Assembly (NCBI GenBank): GCA_028275075.1 | Contig: JAQCNK010000004.1 | Span: 1-8,687, forward strand | Source of the DNA: Haloarcula sp. | GTDB lineage: Archaea; Halobacteriota; Halobacteria; Halobacteriales; Haloarculaceae | Direction: 5' to 3' | DNA length: 8,687 bases | Part shown: positions 1 to 6,263 of the stretch, piece by piece | How positions within the stretch are numbered: position 1 is the first letter of the stretch | Layout of the letters: every line of letters starts with the position of its first letter | Program-made: the position numbers and the translations under genes | Notes under the pieces: generated by a model | Told to the model about the DNA's origin: nothing | What the model saw: only the letters and a program-made list of their open reading frames with translations | Database searches by the model: none

Positions 1-1005
1 ATGTACATGGAGACTCGCAAGGTGCAGGTGACGGGTGGCTCGACGTACACCGTCTCGCTCCCGAAAGACTGGGCAACAGAAAACGACGTGAGCGCGGGCA
101 GTGTCGTCGAGTTCCACGCCGAGCAGGACCTGCTGTTGCTCGCACCCAAGCACGACGAGGAGCGCGTCGAGGGGACCCTGGATATCGACGGGCTGGAGAA
201 CCCACACGAGCTCACGCGGGCGGTGATGACGATGTACGTCAGCGGCTTCGATGTGATCCAGCTTGAGGCGGCTCGCATCACGGCCGAACAGCGCCGCATC
301 ATCCGAGACGCCACCCAGGGGCTCGTCGGGCTGGAGGTAATCGAGGAGACCGCCGACCGCATCGTCCTCCAGGATCTGCTTGACTCCTCAGAGCTCTCGA
401 TTCACAACGCCATCACGCGGATGCGACTGGTCTCCCTGACCATGCTCTCTGACGCCGTCAAGGCGCTGATCGAGGACGACGACGACCTCGCCACCAACGT
501 GGCCCAGCGGGACGACGACGTCGACCGGCTCTGGTATATGGTCTCTCGGGTGTTCCGAACCGTCCTTCGGAACCCCACGGCCGCCAACGAGATCGGCTTC
601 CCGCGAGAGACCGTCTTCGACTACCAGTCCAGCGCCCGTCAGCTCGAACGCATCGCCGACCACGCCACCAAAATCGCGAATCTCTCACTGGAGATCGGCG
701 AGATAACCGGCGACACCGCCGACCTGCTGCGGGAACTCGAATCGGAGGCGACGACGGTCCCGGAGATGGCGATGGACGCACTGTTGACCGACGACAGCGA
801 GGCGGCCACCGAACAGGCTAACGAGGCCCAGAGCAAAATTCCGACCGTCGACGAAACCGCCCGCGACATCGACAGCAAGGTCCGCGAGGCCGACCCTGAA
901 AGCGCCCAGATACTCGGCCGTATCGTCGACTCGCTCTCCCGGACTGCCGACTATGGCGGCAACATTGCAGAGAGCGCCCTCCAGAAAGCCGCGCCGCGAC
1001 CTTAG
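1..1005 (+). CDS. phoU: PhoU-family phosphate regulator with N-terminal AbrB-like domain
   Basis: This is probably a cytoplasmic regulator of phosphate uptake or signalling. Residues about 3-50 (METRKVQVTGGSTYTVSLPK onward) form a SpoVT/AbrB-like swapped-hairpin DNA-binding domain. Residues about 120-330 are helical and PhoU-like, with acidic metal-binding patches of the E/DxxxD type (EDDDD near 157-161, QRDDDVDRLW near 168-177) and a second helical repeat near 210-330. The AbrB-PhoU fusion is common in haloarchaea, usually beside pst transporter genes. Here no transporter is visible; the convergent neighbour is polyphosphate kinase. The first ATG is the first base of the window, but an ATG at position 7 gives the METRKVQ start that I associate with the family, so the true start may be 7. 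Anything upstream lies outside the window. The stop is TAG at 1003-1005. The family is certain; the exact target is inferred. Confidence 0.9.
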   Translation: MYMETRKVQVTGGSTYTVSLPKDWATENDVSAGSVVEFHAEQDLLLLAPKHDEERVEGTLDIDGLENPHELTRAVMTMYVSGFDVIQLEAARITAEQRRIIRDATQGLVGLEVIEETADRIVLQDLLDSSELSIHNAITRMRLVSLTMLSDAVKALIEDDDDLATNVAQRDDDVDRLWYMVSRVFRTVLRNPTAANEIGFPRETVFDYQSSARQLERIADHATKIANLSLEIGEITGDTADLLRELESEATTVPEMAMDALLTDDSEAATEQANEAQSKIPTVDETARDIDSKVREADPESAQILGRIVDSLSRTADYGGNIAESALQKAAPRP

Positions 1006-1007
1006 TC

Positions 1008-1038
1008 GTATACGGGTCGACACTGATAGATAGTCGCC
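1008..1038 (+). repeat. Short dispersed repeat, copy A, 3' of phoU
   Basis: It begins two bases after the phoU stop codon. It matches the copy at 8651-8687 over its whole length, apart from a 6-base gap (GAAGCC missing here) and one substitution. The 14 bases 1009-1022 (TATACGGGTCGACA) are perfectly inverted at 1072-1085. Read in the phoU frame it encodes Y-T-G-R-H followed by TGA TAG. I do not recognise this as a named repeat family. Confidence 0.8.
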
Positions 1039-1085
1039 GGGGTCTGGCGAGCCGAATTCTATCAATCGTTCTGTCGACCCGTATA
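1009..1085. terminator. Compound hairpin between convergent phoU and ppk, possible bidirectional terminator
   Basis: Three nested stems can form. TATACGGGTCGACA (1009-1022) pairs with 1072-1085. TGATAGA (1024-1030) pairs with TCTATCA (1058-1064). TCGCC (1034-1038) pairs with GGCGA (1046-1050), leaving a 7-base loop. The phoU transcript would enter it just after its stop. The ppk stop codon (1062-1064, minus strand) lies inside the second stem. No long T-tract follows on either strand, so a role in termination or 3'-end stability is inferred from position and symmetry. The structure arises because two repeat copies face each other. Confidence 0.5.
1051..1085 (-). repeat. Short dispersed repeat, copy B, overlapping the ppk 3' end
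   Basis: On the minus strand this copy shares the 17-mer TATACGGGTCGACAGAA with the copy at 8652-8668, followed by TGATAGA and ATTCG at corresponding positions. It encodes the last residues of polyphosphate kinase (Y-T-G-R-Q-N-D), then TGA TAG. Unlike the other two copies it is therefore mostly coding sequence. It is inverted relative to copy A, 13 bases beyond the end of that copy. Confidence 0.8.
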
Positions 1086-3557
1086 GAACCGTTCGAGCGC
1101 CCTTTCAGCACCGTCTTTCGTTTTCAGATATCGTCGCCCACCATCGGGTGTCCGTACTGCGTAGTCGTAGCTCCGGCTGTCCGGCCGGTACCAGTGGTCC
1201 GCATATCGGTCCAGCAGAGCGCTCGCGCTGGCGTCGGTAACCGATTCGGTGTCGTCGTCGCCGTCCGATCTGTCTCTGTCGTCCATGTGCGCACCGTCGG
1301 CGGTTGTCGACTTCTCCCCACCACTGACACAGATGTCGCTCTCGACGGGATAGTCCGTCGGGAGCCCGACTGTGACGTCGTCGTTACGCCTGGCTTTCAG
1401 CGTCTCGCGCATCAGGATTTCCTGTGTGTTGACGACCGGCTGCCCGTCGCACGGATACTGCTGATCGTAGCTCCCGTCGCTGTTCATCACCCACCGTTTC
1501 CGGTTGTCCGCGAGGATGAGGTCGAGGTTGAACTTCAGTTGCTGCCTGATGGTCGGGTCCTCGACGGGTGTGACCGCCTCGACGCGGGAGTCGAGATTTC
1601 TGGTCATCCAGTCGGCACTCCCGATGTAGTACTCGGGATGTCCGCCCTGCGGTGGGTCGTCAGCTGCGGACGAGCGAGCCGCACGCGCCCCGTTCTCGAA
1701 GTAGAAGATGCGTGAGTGCTCCAGGAAGCGACCGACGACGGAGTGGACAGTAATTGTCTCGCTAACCTCCTCTAGCCCGGGCCGGAGCCGGCAGATGTCC
1801 CGAACGATAAGGTCGATGTCGACGCCGGCCATCGAGGCGCGGTACAACTCCTCGACGATGTCTGCGTCTTCGAGTCCGTTGACCTTCACGACGATACGGG
1901 CCGGCCGTCCCGCCCGTGCGTGTTCGGCTTCCCGACGGATACACCGGGTCAGCTCCCGACGCATAGTCACCGGCGAGATCAGCAACTTGCGGAACTCCTC
2001 GTCCAGAGCCGGGCCGGTAAAGGAGTTGAACAGCGTTACCAAGTCCTGCCCGATATCGCGGTCCGCAGTGAGAAGTCCCAGGTCCACATAGCCCTTCGCC
2101 GTCCCGGAGTGGTAGTTGCCGGTCCCGACGTGGGAGTAGAGGTTGACCCCGTCGTCGCTCTCGCGCACCACGAGTGCGGTTTTAGTGTGGGTCTTCAGTC
2201 CGATGGTGCCGTAGGCGACGTGGATTCCGTTTTCCTCCAGCCGTCTGACCCACTCCAGATTGTTCTGTTCGTCGAAACGGGCCTTCAGTTCGACCATCAC
2301 CGCCACCTGCTTCCCGTTCTCGGCGGCCTCGATGAGCGACTCGATGACCTGTGAGTCACTCGCGGTGCGGTAGATCGCCGCCTTCACCGCGAGCACATCG
2401 GGGTCGTTAGCCGCCTCGGTGAGGAAGCGCTGGACCGTCTCGCCGAAGTCGTGGTACGGGTGATGGAGGAGGATATCCCCCTTGTCGATGTCGTCGAAGA
2501 TCGTCCGGCGAGACTCCTCGCCGGCCCGGGTGAGAGTGGACGCATCTGGGCCCTGTAATCGGGGATGTGGCTGGGGGGTCCACGACTCCAGTTTCAGCTC
2601 CGGCCGGTCCAGCTCTGTCAGCGGCATTAACGCTCGGTAGTCCAGTGGGCCGTTGAGATCGTATATCTCGCGCTCGTCCAGGTCGAGTTGTTCACTGAGT
2701 GTTTCGCGGATGCGCGGATGGGCGTCGGCGGCTATCTCCATGCGGACGACGCCGGCAAACCGCCGCTGTTCGAGCACTTCCTCTATCATTTCGATGAGGT
2801 CCTCCGCGACCTCCTCGTTGCGCCGCACCTCCGCGTTCCGCGTGAGTCTGAACAGCGCCGTGTCGACGACTTCGGCGTTTGGCAACAGGAGGTCTAGATT
2901 GTGCTCGATAACGCTTTCCACGGGGACATAGCGGCTCTCGTCGTCCAGTTGAACCAGTCGGGGTCGGTTCGGTGGGATCTTGATACGGGTAAACGTCAGT
3001 TCACCGTCTTCCGGCCGGGTCAGTACGGCGAGCGACAGCGACCGGTTCGAGATGAACGGGAACGGATGGGCCGGGTCGAAGGAAAGCGGCGTCAGCGTCG
3101 GTAACACTGACTCCTCGAAGTACTCCCGCAACTCTTGCCGGCGTGTCTCACCGAGGTCCGCGTAGTCCAGGATCTCTATGCCCGCCTCGGCCAGTGCCGG
3201 CCGAATCGTCTGGTTGTAGCAGTCGGCTTGCCGGTGGAGCATCGGCTCCATCGTGTCGTGGCTCTCTTCCCACTGCTCGACGGGCGTGCGTCCATCGGCA
3301 GTTCGCTCGGTCACCCCCGCCTGGATCTGCTGTTTCAGCCCACCGATCCGCTTCATCACGAACTCGTCGATATTTCGGGTGACAATCGCGAGGAACCGGA
3401 CCCGTTCAAGCAGTGGGTTCCGCTCGTCCAGCGCCTCGTGGAGCACCCGCCGCTGGAACGCCAGTTCGGACAGCTCCCGGTTGAGGTACAGGTCGGGGTC
3501 GGAGAGATCCACCCCTTCGGGATCGTACGCCGGGATACCGATATCGTCGTCCGTCAC
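1062..3557 (-). CDS. ppk1: Polyphosphate kinase 1 with C-terminal extension
   Basis: It reversibly transfers the terminal phosphate of ATP to polyphosphate. Family domains run in order: N-terminal domain (NRELSELAFQRRVL, 26-39; RNIDEF, 61-66), head domain, then two phospholipase-D-like catalytic domains. Expected key residues align with E. coli Ppk at a constant offset of 22: His457 in LKTHTK (autophosphorylated His435), His476 in YSHVGTGN (His454), His614 in FLEHSR (His592), and Mg-site Arg397 and Arg427. SADWMTRNLDSR (647-658) is the typical late motif. E. coli Ppk has 688 residues and this one has 831; the excess is mainly after about residue 712, as an acidic linker (DRDRSDGDDD, 760-769) and a small C-terminal segment. 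The start is GTG (3555-3557), overlapping the upstream phosphatase stop as GTGA, which implies translational coupling. Its last codons lie in a repeat shared with two other sites. Confidence 0.96.
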   Translation of the reverse strand: MTDDDIGIPAYDPEGVDLSDPDLYLNRELSELAFQRRVLHEALDERNPLLERVRFLAIVTRNIDEFVMKRIGGLKQQIQAGVTERTADGRTPVEQWEESHDTMEPMLHRQADCYNQTIRPALAEAGIEILDYADLGETRRQELREYFEESVLPTLTPLSFDPAHPFPFISNRSLSLAVLTRPEDGELTFTRIKIPPNRPRLVQLDDESRYVPVESVIEHNLDLLLPNAEVVDTALFRLTRNAEVRRNEEVAEDLIEMIEEVLEQRRFAGVVRMEIAADAHPRIRETLSEQLDLDEREIYDLNGPLDYRALMPLTELDRPELKLESWTPQPHPRLQGPDASTLTRAGEESRRTIFDDIDKGDILLHHPYHDFGETVQRFLTEAANDPDVLAVKAAIYRTASDSQVIESLIEAAENGKQVAVMVELKARFDEQNNLEWVRRLEENGIHVAYGTIGLKTHTKTALVVRESDDGVNLYSHVGTGNYHSGTAKGYVDLGLLTADRDIGQDLVTLFNSFTGPALDEEFRKLLISPVTMRRELTRCIRREAEHARAGRPARIVVKVNGLEDADIVEELYRASMAGVDIDLIVRDICRLRPGLEEVSETITVHSVVGRFLEHSRIFYFENGARAARSSAADDPPQGGHPEYYIGSADWMTRNLDSRVEAVTPVEDPTIRQQLKFNLDLILADNRKRWVMNSDGSYDQQYPCDGQPVVNTQEILMRETLKARRNDDVTVGLPTDYPVESDICVSGGEKSTTADGAHMDDRDRSDGDDDTESVTDASASALLDRYADHWYRPDSRSYDYAVRTPDGGRRYLKTKDGAERALERFYTGRQND

Positions 3558-4267
3558 TGTCCCTCCGCAGGATCGGCCACACGCGGTTCGACGATGCTGT
3601 CGGCCGACCGCGAGACGTAGGTCTCCGGCGGCTCGACCGTCACGAGTTCGTCAGTTCGGTAGTCGTAGGCCGTCAGTTGGCCGCCGTAGACACAGCCGGT
3701 GTCCAAGCCGACCGCGTGGTCGCTGACGAACGGCTCTGCGAGCACGGTGTGGCCGAAGAAGACACGGGGTAGCTCTCGCCGCGTCTCGAACCAGTAGGGG
3801 CGGTCGTAGCTCCCCCCAGGGACAAGTGAGCGGTTGTTCAGCAGTTCGGTCACCGTGTGTTCGTCCACGGGCTTTCGGTGGTTGATACCGCCATGGACGA
3901 CCAGCGCGTCGTCCCAGGAGATGGCCACCGGCATCGACTCGACGTAGTCGTAATCGGCCTCTGTCAGCGCGTCGATAGATTTCCGTCCGTCGGCGAGCTT
4001 CTGCTCGTTGTTGCCCCGCACACTCAGGAGATTCTGGCGTTCCCGGACAAGATCAAGGACGCCCTTGCTGTCGGGTCCCTTCCGGACGAGGTCGCCGACG
4101 AAGACGACCAGGTCGTCGTCGGTCGGCGCGAGTTCGCCGAGCAACCGTTCGAGCGTGCCACGGCAACCGTGGACATCGCCGACGACGTAGATGTCGTCCC
4201 ATGCGGTGCTGTCGATGTGTCTGGTCGGTGCATCGAGTGCCGGGTCGAACGTTGGTGTGGCGGTCAT
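3554..4267 (-). CDS. PPP-family metallophosphatase (serine/threonine phosphatase / ApaH-PrpE-like)
   Basis: Calcineurin-like phosphoesterase of 237 residues. Metal-site motifs in order are GDVHG (30-34), GDLVRKGPDS (58-67), RGNNE (84-88), VVHGG (123-127) and FGHT (171-174), then GLDTGCVYGGQLTA (187-200), typical of ApaH/PrpE-like enzymes with a small substrate. The third motif normally reads GNHE; here the histidine, the usual proton donor, is asparagine (Asn87). Substrate is unknown: a phosphoprotein, diadenosine polyphosphate or polyphosphate-related compound are all possible. ppk overlaps its stop by 4 bases, so the two are probably one transcript and may act in the same phosphate pathway. 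I chose ATG at 4267. An in-frame TTG at 4303 would extend the protein by 12 residues, but it lies upstream of the transcription start expected from the TATA element at 4318-4328. Confidence 0.88.
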   Translation of the reverse strand: MTATPTFDPALDAPTRHIDSTAWDDIYVVGDVHGCRGTLERLLGELAPTDDDLVVFVGDLVRKGPDSKGVLDLVRERQNLLSVRGNNEQKLADGRKSIDALTEADYDYVESMPVAISWDDALVVHGGINHRKPVDEHTVTELLNNRSLVPGGSYDRPYWFETRRELPRVFFGHTVLAEPFVSDHAVGLDTGCVYGGQLTAYDYRTDELVTVEPPETYVSRSADSIVEPRVADPAEGQ

Positions 4268-4317
4268 AGCGGTCACAAGGCTCTCAGCCAGTTTGAGGAG
4301 CAAGCCGGCTTAGGGGC

Positions 4318-4347
4318 TTTATAATATAGGTATATATCAGAATATAC
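4318..4347 (-). promoter_or_regulatory. AT-rich promoter of the phosphatase-ppk operon
   Basis: The minus strand reads TATATTATAAA at 4328-4318, a strong archaeal TATA element in otherwise GC-rich DNA. Transcription would start near 4296, leaving a leader of about 29 bases before the ATG at 4267. Just upstream is an inverted repeat, GTATAT (4330-4335) and ATATAC (4342-4347) with a 6-base spacer. Further upstream is a 7-base direct repeat, CTCAGTA at 4360-4366 and again at 4370-4376, one helical turn apart. The remainder of the gene-free stretch up to 4460 shows only a weak T-rich run on the minus strand (4444-4454), which may end the rps8e transcript. Confidence 0.55.
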
Positions 4348-4460
4348 TATCTCTTCTGGCTCAGTACCTCTCAGTAGACGCTACATACAGTTCCGAGGGC
4401 CTTCAGGAGATGCGCACCGCTGTTATACGGGACTGCAATGATCGGGAGAAAGAACCGGGA

Positions 4461-4832
4461 TTATTCGACGAGAACCGCGTTGACCTGTCCGTCCTGACCG
4501 GGGCGGGAGGTGACGCGGGCCTGCCCTTCACTGGTCTCGACGATAGCACCTTTCGTGATGATGTTACGACGGGCGTAGTTCGGGTTCGAGGGGTTCTCGG
4601 AGACCTGCTCGATGGTCGCCTCGACGGTCTCGGCGCCGTCGGCAACCGACGCGACGTTCGTCGTCACGGCACGGACCTTGCTGGTGTTGCCGCGGGCGGC
4701 AAGGACTTTCAGCTTCTGCTCACCGACCTGGGTCTCGGTCGGCTGGCGACCCAGTTCGTGTTTTTTCTTTTTGTGGTTCGGGCGTCGTCGACCGCCTGTC
4801 CGCTTGCGTGGGGAGCGTCCCTGGTCTTTCAT
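4461..4832 (-). CDS. rps8e: Small-subunit ribosomal protein S8e
   Basis: Structural component of the archaeal 30S ribosomal subunit, 123 residues, about the usual archaeal length. The very basic N-terminus (SPRKRTGGRRRPNHKKKKHE, 7-26) and the LGRQPTET segment (27-34) are characteristic of the S8e family, as is the later NPNYARRNIITKGAIVET stretch (83-100). The basic tail contrasts with the acidic proteins around it and fits direct contact with rRNA. It is a single gene divergent from a DUF2240 gene and not part of a large ribosomal operon here. The start is ATG at 4832. No clear TATA box or Shine-Dalgarno sequence precedes it, but a 7-base inverted repeat lies 10-25 bases upstream. Stop is TAA. 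Confidence 0.97.
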   Translation of the reverse strand: MKDQGRSPRKRTGGRRRPNHKKKKHELGRQPTETQVGEQKLKVLAARGNTSKVRAVTTNVASVADGAETVEATIEQVSENPSNPNYARRNIITKGAIVETSEGQARVTSRPGQDGQVNAVLVE

Positions 4833-4841
4833 ATGGGGTAC

Positions 4842-4857
4842 GTAGCCGAGCGGCTAC
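4842..4857. promoter_or_regulatory. Inverted repeat upstream of rps8e
   Basis: GTAGCCG (4842-4848) and CGGCTAC (4851-4857) are perfect inverted arms with a 2-base spacer. The site lies 10-25 bases before the rps8e ATG, where the transcription start and core promoter would be expected. It could be an operator. If transcribed, the 2-base spacer means the stem could close only with a strained or shortened loop, so DNA binding is the more natural reading. Confidence 0.35.
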
Positions 4858-4927
4858 TTGAAGCGTTCGATGCTAGTTACGGGAGTGGCCAGGTCCACCC
4901 CCGCAACCACGGCTACCAATCGCAACC

Positions 4928-4935
4928 GGTATACC
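4928..4935 (+). promoter_or_regulatory. Putative TATA element for the DUF2240 unit
   Basis: GGTATACC is centred about 28 bases before the ATG at 4960, the spacing expected for a leaderless haloarchaeal transcript. There is no Shine-Dalgarno sequence between it and the start, which agrees with leaderless translation. Confidence 0.45.
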
Positions 4936-4959
4936 CGAACCGTCCGGCCTAGCCAGTAG

Positions 4960-5400
4960 ATGAGTCTGAAGACGGCCGTGGCCGCGCCGTTTCGCCAGCG
5001 CGGGACCGACCGGATGGCCGAGAGCGAGTTCGTCGTAGCGCTGTCGCTTGACCGCAGTTGGTTCTCGCCGGACCAGGCCACGACGCTGGTCGACGTGGCC
5101 ACGAGCGAGGGCCTCATAGAACGCGACGGGGACACGCTGATCGTGGGCTTTGACGCGGCGTCGACATCGATCCCCGACGACTTCCAGCCGGGTGAAGAGA
5201 TACTCCAGTCCCGGTCGACGTTCGAGCAAGTGCTCGACACAGTCGTCGAAGACGGCGTCGAGAAGCAGGCAGCCGTCGCGGGAATCAATCGCCTGCAGTC
5301 GGAGTTGGGTGTGACCCTAGACGCGGCGGCGGTCGTGTTCGCCCGTAGTGAGGGGATCGACGTCAGCGGTATCGCGGCCGAGGTCCGGGGTGATCTCTGA
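4960..5400 (+). CDS. DUF2240 family protein
   Basis: Conserved archaeal protein of unknown function, 146 residues, acidic, with no signal peptide or membrane segment. I assign it to DUF2240 from the N-terminal pattern (AAPFRQRG at 8-15, FVVALSLDRSWFSPDQA at 24-40, VDVATSEGLIERDGDTLIVGFD at 44-65), which resembles a winged-helix arrangement: two helices, then a short hairpin. The C-terminal half (about 85-146) is helical and may form a second domain. The stop TGA shares its final A with the ATG of the next gene, so the two are co-transcribed and probably translationally coupled. A DNA- or nucleic-acid-binding role is possible from the winged-helix look but is not demonstrated. Family assignment is from memory of the domain pattern. 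Confidence 0.75.
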   Translation: MSLKTAVAAPFRQRGTDRMAESEFVVALSLDRSWFSPDQATTLVDVATSEGLIERDGDTLIVGFDAASTSIPDDFQPGEEILQSRSTFEQVLDTVVEDGVEKQAAVAGINRLQSELGVTLDAAAVVFARSEGIDVSGIAAEVRGDL

Positions 5401-5747
5401 TGGTCAAGAATCGAATTACCGACGGGAAACGAATCGGACAGCTGTTCTCGTCGGAACTGACAGGGCAAAAACGTGGGCCGCTCAGCACCGTGTCGGTCGA
5501 GGACGCCGAACCGGACGTGGAGCCGACGGCTGAGGGCGCGTTCGCGTTCCGAATCGTGGCCGCCGGCGAGACGGTCGGGACGGTGAGCGTGACCGACGAG
5601 ACAGCGCGATTGGCACTGGCGGCGGCGACAGCGTTCGAGAGTGACCGCGACGACGTGACCGCCGAGGAAGGCGGACGCATCGTCGTGGCCCACAGTGGGG
5701 CCGCGGTCAAGACGCTGGTCGATGTTGTCGCGCAGAGCATGCAGTAG
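5400..5747 (+). CDS. Conserved haloarchaeal protein of unknown function
   Basis: I do not recognise a named family. The protein has 115 residues, is acidic and soluble, and lacks cysteines and transmembrane segments. Residues 1-24 are basic and may be a separate helix (GKRIGQLFSSELTG, 9-22). Residues about 45-70 look like a small beta unit (FAFRIVAAGETVGTVSVTD, 48-66). Residues 67-82 are helical, and 91-113 form a strand and helix (GGRIVVAHSGAAVKTLVDVV). It overlaps the DUF2240 gene by one base (TGATG), so the pair forms one unit and a shared function is likely. The TAG stop lies 18 bases from the convergent membrane-protein stop. Codon use and composition match the neighbours, so there is no sign of recent transfer. 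Confidence 0.75.
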   Translation: MVKNRITDGKRIGQLFSSELTGQKRGPLSTVSVEDAEPDVEPTAEGAFAFRIVAAGETVGTVSVTDETARLALAAATAFESDRDDVTAEEGGRIVVAHSGAAVKTLVDVVAQSMQ

Positions 5748-5764
5748 TGTACACTGCCGGCAGT
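5746..5764. terminator. Overlapping palindromes between convergent genes
   Basis: Two perfect palindromes overlap here: AGTGTACACT (5746-5755) and ACTGCCGGCAGT (5753-5764). GCAGT at 5741-5745 can also pair with ACTGC at 5753-5757. They fill the 18-base gap between two convergent stop codons, so a bidirectional transcript end is plausible. No T-tract is seen on the plus strand, so the call rests on position and symmetry. Confidence 0.35.
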
Positions 5765-5765
5765 A

Positions 5766-6233
5766 TTAGACCAGGGCTTCGCTTGTCCAAGCGACAAAGC
5801 CGGTGAGCACCAGCGACGCACCGACGAACGTGAGTATCGCGACCGTCGCCAGAACCACAGTTGTCAGGCCCAGCAGAGAGCCAAGCGCCATGACCACTGG
5901 CGAGAGGGTAATACAGAGCGAGCCAACGGCGACCGCCTGGCGCTGCTTGTACGTGAGGTTCACACCGATGTGAAAATGCGACTCTTCGGGTGGGTCCGGA
6001 GCGGCGAGTCCGACACAGAACAGCGGGACGCTCACGAACACGAACGTGGCGGCAACCGCGGTGGACCAGAACGCCCACTGTCCGGTCGCCGGCGCGATTG
6101 ACAGCAGTACACCGATAGTGAGGATGGCGAATCCAGCGACGACACCGACGGGCCTCAGACGAGCGTCCGCCAGCGCTTCGCTCAGGTCCGGGAGTGTCTC
6201 CGCGACGTGTGCCACGTCGAGGGAACTGTTCAT
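5766..6233 (-). CDS. Four-helix integral membrane protein, function unknown
   Basis: The 155-residue protein has four hydrophobic segments, at about 28-48, 53-78, 99-121 and 123-149, packed as two hairpins around a hydrophilic loop (79-98: PDPPEESHFHIGVNLTYKQR). The N-terminal 27 residues are soluble and mildly acidic. There is no signal peptide cleavage motif and no catalytic motif, and I do not recognise the family. The start ATG (6233) is supported by TATTTTAT (6263-6256 on the minus strand), centred 26-27 bases upstream, which would give a leaderless transcript. A GGGAGGA at 6250-6244 looks like a Shine-Dalgarno sequence but would lie upstream of that transcription start, so it is probably coincidental or marks a longer alternative transcript. 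The gene is divergent from pyrF and shares its upstream region. Confidence 0.8.
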   Translation of the reverse strand: MNSSLDVAHVAETLPDLSEALADARLRPVGVVAGFAILTIGVLLSIAPATGQWAFWSTAVAATFVFVSVPLFCVGLAAPDPPEESHFHIGVNLTYKQRQAVAVGSLCITLSPVVMALGSLLGLTTVVLATVAILTFVGASLVLTGFVAWTSEALV

Positions 6234-6255
6234 ACTGGGCGATTCCTCCCACGAG

Positions 6256-6263
6256 ATAAAATA
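6256..6263 (-). promoter_or_regulatory. TATA element of the membrane-protein gene
   Basis: TATTTTAT on the minus strand is centred 26-27 bases before the ATG at 6233, the normal position for a leaderless haloarchaeal promoter. The palindrome at 6273-6294 lies immediately upstream, where an activator or repressor could act on transcription-factor-B recruitment. Confidence 0.55.

Noticed and set aside
685..1065. 126-codon minus-strand frame opposite phoU
   Set aside because: It is a shadow of the GC-rich phoU gene, with composition typical of antisense frames and no family resemblance.
1009..1085. Small transposon-like (MITE) element with 14-base terminal inverted repeats
   Set aside because: The flanks (cttagtcg and gaaccgtt) show no target-site duplication, the right arm is ppk coding sequence, and the copy after cofG appears as a single arm as far as the window shows. 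It remains possible if an inverted arm lies beyond 8687.
3135..3726. Overlapping plus-strand frames of 157 and 161 codons
   Set aside because: They are antisense to the strongly supported ppk and phosphatase genes, and their Arg/Ser-rich translations show no domain.
6244..6250. Shine-Dalgarno sequence GGGAGGA for the membrane-protein gene
   Set aside because: The TATA box at 6256-6263 predicts transcription starting at or near the ATG, which would leave this sequence untranscribed; it was not listed as a separate feature.
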